Assembly (NCBI GenBank): GCA_021018995.1
Contig: CM037598.1
Coordinates: 50,956,185 to 51,020,184 of the forward strand
Reading direction: 5' to 3'
Source: Chloranthus sessilifolius
Lineage: Eukaryota; Streptophyta; Magnoliopsida; Chloranthales; Chloranthaceae
DNA length: 64,000 bases
Part shown: positions 56,561 through 64,000 of the stretch, piece by piece
How positions within the stretch are numbered: the stretch's first letter is position 1
Layout of the letters: the number at the start of each line of letters is the position of its first letter
Notes under the pieces: model-generated
Database searches by the model: none
What the model saw: only the letters and a program-made list of their open reading frames with translations
What the model was told of the DNA's origin: nothing
Program-made: the position numbers and the translations under genes

Positions 56561-57098
56561 GTAGGGCTGATGCCTCCAAGATCAGCAATAGTCTAACCTA
56601 TTGGTTTTTTATGCCTTTTCAACACACACAACTCTTCTTCTTGCTCATTAGTGAGGGAAGAAGAAATTATCACATGCAACTTTTGATTTTCTCCCAATAT
56701 GCATATTTCAAAAACATGGGAAGCAATTTCAATTACACATTAGGTGGACTTATGAGTGAAGGCAACAAAGGTGCTTTTGAAGGTGGTGGAATAGGCAACA
56801 CAACTAGTTTCCAAGGAGGATACCTTGTTGCCGGCCCCACTTTAGAATTTAAGGCTTTCACCTCTTGAACAACAGGTGTGGGGGCCTTCTCTTCCACAAT
56901 TTCGCTTCACACATTTTCAAAAACATCACATAAATCATCACAATGTAGCAGTTTGGGCAAAGTCTCTTCCACAAGCTCATCCAACACATTAATCAAAAAG
57001 CAATCCTCACTATCCAAGTGAGGATGACTTACTACATTGTAAACATTCAATTTTACTTTCATATTGCCAAAAGACAACTCTATTACACCTGATCTACA
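56561..57098 (-). pseudogene. Element F protease-RT linker
   Basis: Shifted remnants of MKVKLNVYN, LDELVEETL and SSSLTNEQEEEL; a second copy of this piece lies at 62889-63392. Confidence 0.7.
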
Positions 57099-57640
57099 TT
57101 ATATACAAGCATTGGCAGTGGCCAAGAAAGGCTTGCCCAAAATTACTGGAATGGAGGTAGTGCACTTGTTTGGTTCCATGTCAAGAACCAGAAAATCTAC
57201 TGGATAGAAAAACTTATCAATCCCAACTAATACATCTTCTGTCATTGCTACAGGTCTTCTTTTGTTAGCCAACTGTAATACTACATGTGTGGGCTTCAAC
57301 TCTCTCAAACCTAAATTCTCATAAACTGAATATGGAAGTAGGTTTACACTGGCTCCCAGATCTAACAAGGCTTTTTCAATGGTGTGATCCCCAATGATGC
57401 AAGGGATTGTGGGAAATCTAGGGTTTTGGAGCTTTGTGGAGGTTGCAATGGACAACACTTGATTCACTTTCTTAGCACAAAATACCTTCTTGGATAGGTG
57501 TATCCTAGATTGTCTTTTGTGTGTGTACAAATCTTTCAAAAACTTTGCATAGACTGGCACTTGCTTGATTACATCAAGTAAAGGCAAATTGATCTTTACT
57601 TGATTAAATGTTTCCATCATTTCCTTAATTTTAGCATTCC
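57099..57640 (-). pseudogene. Element F protease
   Basis: Open from 57752 to 57099: KINLPLLDVIKQVPVYAKFL, FPTIPCIIGDHTIEKALLDL, GASVNLLPYSVYENLGLREL, DFLVLDMEPNKC. Active-site box D-L-G-A intact. Confidence 0.85.
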
Positions 57641-57684
57641 CCTTGTCAAAAGGACAAGTCATTCCCCTTGTCAAAAGGACAAGG
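57635..57684 (-). repeat. 25-bp tandem duplication in the gag-protease linker (F)
   Basis: CATTCCCCTTGTCAAAAGGA-type unit at 57635-57659 repeated at 57660-57684; duplicates the PFDKGN segment and shifts the frame between the gag linker and protease. Confidence 0.85.
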
Positions 57685-59417
57685 TGCTTGAAGTGCATTG
57701 GGAAATGGCAAATAAGGGACTGATCTCCCATTTGCTGCCTTAGCAATCTCATTTATTTTTTCCTTCTTTTTGTTTTCATATTTCTGTTGGGGTTCATCAA
57801 CACCCCCTTTATTTCTCATATGCTTCTCCTGCTGCATATCATCATGGGCTGTTCTTTCATTTCCTATACTCTTCTCACACTCAACACCAACCTTGTTATC
57901 AACCGGGCTTCCACTTCTCAAAGTGGTGACAGATTTAGCTTCCTCATGTGAAGAAGTCTTACCCACCATATATTGCCCATTTGGGTTGTTCATGGACTGA
58001 CTAGACAGTCTTCCCTCTTCTCTCCTAGTCAAAGTATTGGATAGCTAACCAAGGTGATCCTCTATCTTCTTAATACTTTGACTATGGGAGTTGACTATTT
58101 GAGACAAAGAGCACAAATTCTGAAGTGAAGACAAAATTTGCTCTTCAAAAGTGAGCGATCTAGAGGATGCCGGGGCTGGTGTACTTTGATGCACAGATTG
58201 TGCCATTGGCTGGGCCATAGGCTGCTGGTATTGGGGCCTTGGAAAGTAATTCTGCTAGTAGGGCTAGGCATTTCTATAGGGCATGGACTGATGTGGTTGT
58301 TGCTACTGCTAGTTTTGAAAGGTATCTTGTCTCTACCTAAAGTTGGGGTGGTTTTTTCAATAATAATCAGTAGTTGGCTGTTGTCCAAAGGACTTAGCAG
58401 CATTCACATGTTCCATAACAAGATCTGAAAATTGGGCAGCAGAGGGACATTCTTCAAGGGATTGAGTGGGGGACTGGCATATCAGACATGCCTCCTCCAT
58501 TTTGGCAGCCATTGGAGACTGCATTGCTCCTATGAGCTTATCAAATTTTTGAGTCAAGCTATCCACCTTCCTTTCCAAATCATTGTAACCACTGACCTCA
58601 TACATTTTCTCTCTTGTAGTGTTCTCTCTCACCAATCTAATAGGAGTCTCCATGTCTCTTGAGAAAGTCTCCCTTTGCATGGAGTTTTCACTAATTATAT
58701 CAAGCAACTCTCAAGCCTCATCAACTGTCTTATGGAGGTAAGTACCTCCACATGAGGCATCAACCATGTCCCTGCTCTTGGGATCAATTCCTTGTTAGAA
58801 ACCTTGAACAAGTTTTCATTCCAGAATTTGGTGATGGGGACATTGTTTTAAGAGCTCCTTAAATCTCTCCCATGCTTGGTGAAAGTCTTCATTTGGGGAT
58901 TGAGCAAAGGAGATTATGCTCTTCCTCAACTGAATTATTTTAGACATGGGAAAAAACTTGGCCAGAAATTGACATTGAAGGTCATTCCAAGAATAAATAC
59001 TATTAGATGGGAGACTTGACAACCATGTTCGAACTCAGTCCTTTACTGATAAAGGAAAGAGTCTCAACCTGGTTACTTCCTCCCCCAAACCTGCAATGTT
59101 AAAAGTAGTGCACAGTCCTAGGAATTCATTAATGTGCTTGTATGGGTCTTCCTTACTCAAGTCATGATATGAGGGCAACATTTATATGATGGAAGATTTA
59201 ATCTCATAGTTCCCTTAGACAACAAGGAATTGAATGTAGAAGGGAGAGTTGTACACCCCTGGTGCATTGAATTCTTTTAATGTCCTAGGTTGCTCACCCA
59301 TTGCAGAGATCTTACAATGAACTACAGGTGTGTTAGGGACTACTTAGGTCTGAGAAGTCTCTCAACTTTAAGATCTAAAGGAACAATCTCAGGATTGAGA
59401 GACCTTCTACCAAGCAT
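57646..59417 (-). pseudogene. Element F gag
   Basis: ATG at 59417 (MLGRRSLNPEIVPLDLKVE) but stops follow soon. Better-kept pieces: SWNDLQCQFLAKFFPMSK, FHQAWERFKELLKQCPHH (58816-59022), DNLERK-type coiled region and knuckle CLICQSPTQSLEEC (58357-58707), where the zinc-binding His is Gln. The C-terminal linker with KSVTTLRSGSPVDNKVG is open from 58032 to 57646. Confidence 0.82.
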
Positions 59418-59722
59418 ATACACAACAGAAACACAAAATCACAACATAGATTTCATCAAAGCAATTACAAAAACACAACTATTGCTGCAGATCTAAAAAT
59501 TTACAAAGCTAAAAATATAAATGAGTTAGGAAATGCAAATTGAAGCAAAGTTAGCTCCTCTAATCAGCATAGTGCTCCTGTTAGAGCTACAACTCCAAAT
59601 CTCAAACACAAAATTAAGCTAAAAACAACTACAACAGCAATTAGTCAAACACAAAATATGCAATTATAAATCTATATCTAAAATAAGAAAAACTTAGATC
59701 TACCAATTCTAAAAACACAGAT
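59418..59722 (-). other. Element F 5' leader
   Basis: About 300 bp, A-rich, no gene. Confidence 0.6.
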
Positions 59723-59739
59723 CTCTGGCAGCGACGCCA
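59723..59739 (-). other. Primer-binding site, tRNA-Asp-like (F)
   Basis: Minus strand TGGCGTCGCTGCCAGAG; four transitions from the tRNA-Asp complement. Confidence 0.78.
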
Positions 59740-60718
59740 AAAACTTATTGTATTGCTTACCTTGCAATTATTAAAGGGCTAAAAATAGCAAACTAAAGGC
59801 AAAAAGAAATGGGATCAAGGTAAGCAATCAGGCTTGCAAGAACCAGGGCTATTGCAACAATCTTTAAGGGGTAAGTGAGGGTATGTCTATAGGAAAATGT
59901 GCTTTAAAATAAGGTAAATCTCCAGATCTATAGTAGATATGGCACTCTATCCTATCCTAATTTAATCTAAACAAGAAAGGAAAGAGGAGAGGTTTTAAGG
60001 ATTGTCACTTTACTAAAAACTACAGAAATACAATGTAAAATCAAATGATCCGGAGCTAAGTAAGACACAAATTTAATAGAATGGAGAGGAAGATTAAAAT
60101 GAAAAGGGGGAGAATAACAGCAAGGGGTTTTGGCCTTTACTGAAAATTGATTAGTTCAAAGACAATGCAGGAGCTTGATTTGCAATAATCCTTCATCTGG
60201 CTACAAGCTCAGATGCAAGGTATAAGAAACTAATCTTAACCAGAGAATTGGATTGATATTAAGGGTATGATCTATCCACTAGAATGGTCACAGATCATCC
60301 TATAGATTTCTTCCAATTCTAAGGTTTTAATTAGAACAGTGAAATGCTGTGGATGCAAGGCTACAAGCTCAAGCATCCACAGGGAGATTTAATCTAGGGA
60401 AATCAAATGCAATCAAGAGATCTATAGATCAATATCAACTCTATAATCCATAATATACTGATTCAATATAAACTTACAATATAATGTGCTCAGATCTGCA
60501 ATTTGTGCACCATCCAATCACTATACAAAGCCTTGAACCTCTCAATTTTTACCTCTCAACCTCACCCTAGCTACTAAAGGTGTTTAGCCAACCATGGTTG
60601 GTCTAAAGAGAGAATGGGGAAGAAAGAAGAGGGATGAAATTTTGGATGGAAGGGGGAATTCGAATTTTGTCCGAGCTCTCACAATTTATGGATGATTCTT
60701 CTGCGTAATTTCTCTTTC

Positions 60719-60725
60719 ATTTATA
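60719..60725 (-). promoter_or_regulatory. TATA box, F 5' LTR
   Basis: Minus strand TATAAAT in GACTATAAATGAAAG, 290 bp downstream of the motif array. Confidence 0.55.
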
Positions 60726-61005
60726 GTCTTCCCTTCTGTCCTCAGATCTGTTTCAACCAATCAGAGCTCAAGGGAATAAGTCTGTTATTCTGAGCTGCTG
60801 ATGTGGTTGATTTTTCTTCTAGAAGCTTTCCACCAATTGGTCCAAACTAGCCAAGTACATGTGAGGTGGTTAGAGGGTTCCCATTCATGCCCATTTGTAT
60901 TTTAAAAATACCTCCAAGGGTTGTTAACATGCCTTAGAACGCGTGCATAGAGCACTGAAGTGAGCAGCTGATGTGGCTAGAACTGAGAAGTTCCCAATTC
61001 GTGTG

Positions 61006-61505
61006 TCGAGAGGTTCAGACAACCTTTCGACAGGTTCTTAGTCCATTTGGTGCTCATTTCGACAGGTTGGGGTAGGCTTTCGACAGGTTTTGTTGAACTG
61101 GTCGGCAAGATATCCTCAATATTTAACTATTGTTCGAGCTCCATTCATTCTCTCAACAGGTTATAATCCAACCTCTCGATTTCTTACATAGCTCCAGTTG
61201 AACTTGCGATAGGTTCTGTTCTACTTCTCAACAGGTTGACTCAACCTCGTGAAAATGGATGTGGTTTCAGGTAAGTCCTTGCTAGGTTGATTTTGACTGC
61301 TCGCTAGGTTTAGGGAAACCTCTCGACATGTAGCTGGAACCTCACGAGCTCCCCTGTATCTCCAGCTGACCTATTGACAGGATGCACTTTACTAATCGAC
61401 AGGTTCTGTGAACCTATCGAACTCTTCACTTTTTCACCTCAGGACCTCTCGACTGGTTGGAATACATCTCTAGAACCACTCGACAGGTTGAATTAACCTC
61501 TCGAG
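61006..61505 (-). promoter_or_regulatory. Family IV CpG-motif array, F 5' LTR
   Basis: About 15 copies of TCGACAGGTT or variants. Inverted pairs with 3-base spacers: 61006-61016 with 61020-61030, 61396-61406 with 61410-61420, and 61480-61490 with 61494-61504; the paired TCGA cores are 21 bp apart each time. Confidence 0.8.
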
Positions 61506-61884
61506 CTCTTCTGCTCTTTGCTTCCACAGCTGGCACACATCTTTGGGGTGTTGTCCTTCATATGTCAGCACACAGTAGCCTCATGAGGGGTTCAATCTTC
61601 ATCCAATGCAGCTGCTCTTGCTCCCACGTGTGCCCAATTGGACACATGGAATTCCCATAGACTTTTGAAACTCTGTGGACTACTTGATGGCTGGCCTTTT
61701 GGCCTGCAGGAGAACATGTATGAGCAGTAGGTCCCTTCTTTGACATATTTAGCTGGATGTCAGCACTATGACTACACTTTATTGCGTAACTACAAAACAT
61801 ACTCAAGGCACATTATTAGTCACCTCAAAAGTCCATCAAAGGTCAGGTGAAGAGGTGAAAAATGGTATTTTTCTTTGATCAACA

Positions 61885-62313
61885 ATTATCAGGTTGCAAT
61901 TGAATAGATCGAGCAAGTTCGAATTGACATAATGTGAAACCTATTAGTCCGAAAGTGCCATGGAGAGCAACAAAAGTCCACAGACCACCTAATTGACACC
62001 AACGAGTAAAATCTCCTTGTGCTTTGTGGCCCCATAGTAGCAACAAAGAATGTGCTAAACTATTAGCACGAGTAGAAACTACAACGGTTAAGAAATTACA
62101 GCCTTCCAAATAGGAACTGGCCAGTCCATGGGTATACCATGAAGTTACAAAGGTTGTACCCGTGAACCAACCTCCTAAAGAGAAATAAGCACAAGGACAT
62201 AGTAATAGACCAGATCAACCTACAAAAATGAAACGGTCCCTCCGTAACCAGTCATCCACAATAACAAATAAATCATTTTCTTCTTTGGTAAATCTACCAA
62301 GGGCTATAGTCAT
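61885..62313 (-). pseudogene. psbD: psbD 5' fragment (photosystem II D2 protein), nuclear copy
   Basis: ATG at 62313 gives [13 protein letters not shown], then [40 protein letters not shown] and QFELARS. D2 binds the photosystem II reaction-centre cofactors in thylakoids. Only about 143 of some 353 codons are present. Trp33 is a TGA stop (62215-62217), and other residues differ, as expected for unconstrained nuclear plastid DNA. The 3' part is cut by the F LTR edge at 61885. Confidence 0.93.
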
Positions 62314-62888
62314 AGTGATCCTCCTATTTAACTACTTCAACCATTTTTGAACACCTCATATTATTATATTATTTTATTAGCACATACAATGGTTTGATCA
62401 TCTATGAACCTCGTACATTGCCCCTTTCAATGGGTTTTGAAGATACAAATCCTGCCTTTCTATTAGGCCATAAACAGACTTAGGGTAATCCAGCAGCTCA
62501 ATTTGATTATTCCTTCCTATTCTTAATAATCATCTGAACCTTGAATTGTCTTATGACTCATCAATCAAATGTATTTTTTGAAATAACTGTCAAGGAACAC
62601 GAGATCCCTTCTCTCGCTACCAGTTGTTGCCGCGCTCTAGATCTATCTCCCCGTTCCATCAACTAATCTTATTCTTGTATCTTATTCATGATATTGAGAA
62701 AAGATCCATAAATATCTCTATGGATTCTCCGAATTTATTTGTATACTAAACAACTACAGTAACATATATATATGATTCGATATATTATCATATATATATA
62801 ATATATGGCTTTCATTTTTTGATTGTTCATGATCTATATGTGAATGAGCCAAATTACTCTGGAGATAGCAACATAAATACCTCTGTGC
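61885..62888. other. Plastid DNA insertion 1 (psbD start and upstream region)
   Basis: The first 429 bp match psbD, and the rest is the AT-rich region that lies upstream of psbD in plastomes, judged by position and character. The right boundary with the retroelement scrap is about 62888 and uncertain by tens of bases. 62760-62810 is an (AT)-rich run. Confidence 0.8.
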
Positions 62889-63392
62889 TCACACAACAAC
62901 TCTTCTTCTTGCTCATCAGTGAGGGAAGAAGAAATTATCACAGGGATCCTCCTATTTGCTCCCAAAAACATGGGGAGCTGTTTTAATTCTACATCAAGTG
63001 GACTTATGAGTGAAGGCAACAAAGGTGCCTTAGAAGGTGGTGGAAGAGGTAACACAGCTGGTTTCCAAGGAGGATACCTTGTGGCTGGCCCCACTTCAGA
63101 ATTTAATGCTTTCACCTCTTGAATCATAGGTGTGGGGACATTTTTTTCCACAATTTCAGTTCAAACATTTTAAAAAACATCACACATGTCATCACATTTT
63201 AATAAACATCACACTATCCAAGTGAGGCTAACTTGCTGCATTATAGACATTCAATTTCATATGGCCAAAAGATACCTCCATTACATCTGATCTACATTGT
63301 GTACAAGCATTGGCAGTGGCCAAGAAAGGCTTGCCCAAAATGATAGGAATGGAGGTATTGCACTTGCTTGGTACCATGTCAAGAACCAATAA
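62889..63392 (-). pseudogene. Family IV gag-pol fragment between plastid pieces
   Basis: Minus strand: SSSLTDEQEEELL, PPSKAPLLPSLISPLDVELK, PPWKPAVLPLP and, toward 63392, PVILGKPFLATANACTQC-type protease end. It aligns with 56620-57200 of element F but is a separate, independently mutated copy without LTRs. Confidence 0.82.
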
Positions 63393-64000
63393 TGTTCTCA
63401 ACCCATGACAATTATGGCCCCGAAGCTTCCTTCGTAACTCCCGGAACTTCTCCGTAGTGGCTCCGTTCCATGCCTCATTTCATAGGGAACCTCAAAGTGG
63501 CTCTATTTCATTATATTCCATCCATATCCCAATTCCATTCATTTAATATCCCTTTGGTGTCAGAGATGTCATTTCTAGTCTATCTGTTTCTATATATGGA
63601 AAGTGAAGAAATCATCATATAATAATCGATAAATTGCAATAGAAAAGAAAAAAGGGAGGTTTGTGATGATTTTGAAATCTTTTCTACTAGGTAATCTATT
63701 ATCCTTATGCATGAAGATAATAAATTCGGTCGTTGTGGTCGGACTCTATTATGGATTTCTGACCACATTCTCCGTAGGGCCCTCTTATCTCTTCCTTCTC
63801 CGAGCTCGGGTTATGGAAGAAGGAACCGAGAAGGAGGTATCAGCAACAACTGGTTTTATTACGGGGCAGCTCATGATGTTCATATCGATCTATTATGCGC
63901 CTCTGCATCTAGCATTGGGTAGACCTCATACAATAACTGTCCTAGTTCTACCATATCTTTTGTTTCATTTCTTCTGGAAGAATCACAAACACTTTTTTGA
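63393..64000. other. Plastid DNA insertion 2 (inverted-repeat region with ycf1 start)
   Basis: 63393-63665 matches the spacer that precedes ycf1 in angiosperm plastomes (GGCCCCGAAGCTTCC, CATATCCCAATTCCATTC), followed directly by ycf1. No tRNA gene is visible in it. Confidence 0.82.
63666..64000 (+). CDS. ycf1: ycf1 5' end (Tic214), plastid-derived, partial
   Basis: ATG at 63666, open for 111 codons to the window end. [65 protein letters not shown] and [20 protein letters not shown] are typical of the hydrophobic N-terminus of Ycf1, a membrane component assigned to the inner-envelope TIC translocon. No stop yet, so this insertion looks younger than the psbD piece. A nuclear copy is not expected to be expressed. 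Confidence 0.9.
   Translation, partial: MILKSFLLGNLLSLCMKIINSVVVVGLYYGFLTTFSVGPSYLFLLRARVMEEGTEKEVSATTGFITGQLMMFISIYYAPLHLALGRPHTITVLVLPYLLFHFFWKNHKHFF

Larger units (their letters stand above)
50321..61884 (-). mobile_element. Element F: Athila-like element, family IV, 3' LTR not seen
   Basis: 5' LTR 59749-61884, PBS 59723-59739, gag 57.6-59.4 kb, pol 53.85-57.75 kb, ORF2 50.49-52.82 kb, and a PPT-like tract at 50324-50336. The left flank is the family III LTR of D rather than a family IV LTR. Either D is inserted here, or the 3' LTR was replaced by recombination. Heavily mutated, the oldest-looking element. Confidence 0.8.
59749..61884 (-). repeat. Element F 5' LTR, family IV
   Basis: About 2.14 kb; minus strand TGTTGATCAAAG to GCAATACA. 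The right end meets plastid psbD sequence directly. Confidence 0.85.

Noticed and set aside
62314-62888. Active plastid psbD promoter
   Set aside because: The stretch probably includes the psbD upstream region, but in nuclear DNA beside a truncated, stop-containing psbD it has no expected function, and I could not identify promoter boxes with confidence.
1-64000. Chromodomain on any integrase
   Set aside because: After the GPY/F-like region the proteins end within a few dozen residues; no chromodomain aromatic pattern, consistent with Athila-type elements.

Overview
The window is nuclear DNA of a flowering plant, made almost wholly of nested Ty3/gypsy LTR retrotransposons of the Athila type, with two pieces of plastid DNA at the right end. 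Evidence: gag-pol order gag, protease, RT, RNase H, integrase; primer-binding sites complementary to the 3' end of plant tRNA-Asp; an extra large ORF (here ORF2) between integrase and the polypurine tract; LTRs starting TG and ending CA with 5-bp target duplications; and psbD and ycf1 fragments. I see no host gene. The species cannot be named from this.

Layout. Four minus-strand elements sit one inside another and two plus-strand insertions decorate them. F (family IV, about 50.3-61.9 kb) is the outermost. D (family III, 5' LTR 47.6-50.3 kb, gag start at 1-388) probably lies inside F. C (family II, 393-47410) is inserted at the D gag start codon (target duplication TATAC). Inside C are a family I solo LTR (1154-2949, AAAGA), a full-length family I element B (3730-17905, minus, GTTCC) and a full-length family I element E (28927-43179, plus, CCAGA). 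E splits the gag-pol of C. To the right of F lie a psbD fragment (61885-62313), a family IV pol scrap and the 5' end of ycf1 (63666 to the end).

Coding capacity. All copies are broken by stop codons and frameshifts. Catalytic changes include integrase Glu to Lys in C and F, RT FMDD to FMHN in F and FMVD in E, and loss of the zinc-knuckle His in F. ORF2 has the same architecture in every family: basic nuclear-localisation-like start, a conserved domain, a Pro/Thr/Ser-rich middle with TQT motifs and, in B, C and E, a C-terminal Ser/Asp-rich acidic tail (preceded by a coiled coil in B and E).

Main observation. Each family carries its own short CpG-bearing motif, repeated at DNA-helical spacing (about 10, 20-21 or 31 bp), at two places: in LTR U3 upstream of the TATA box, and between integrase and ORF2 upstream of a TATTTAAACC-like sequence. 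The motif differs between families, but within a family it is the same at both sites. This looks like a family-specific DNA-binding system, possibly served by ORF2. That function is inference; the arrays and their spacing are read directly.
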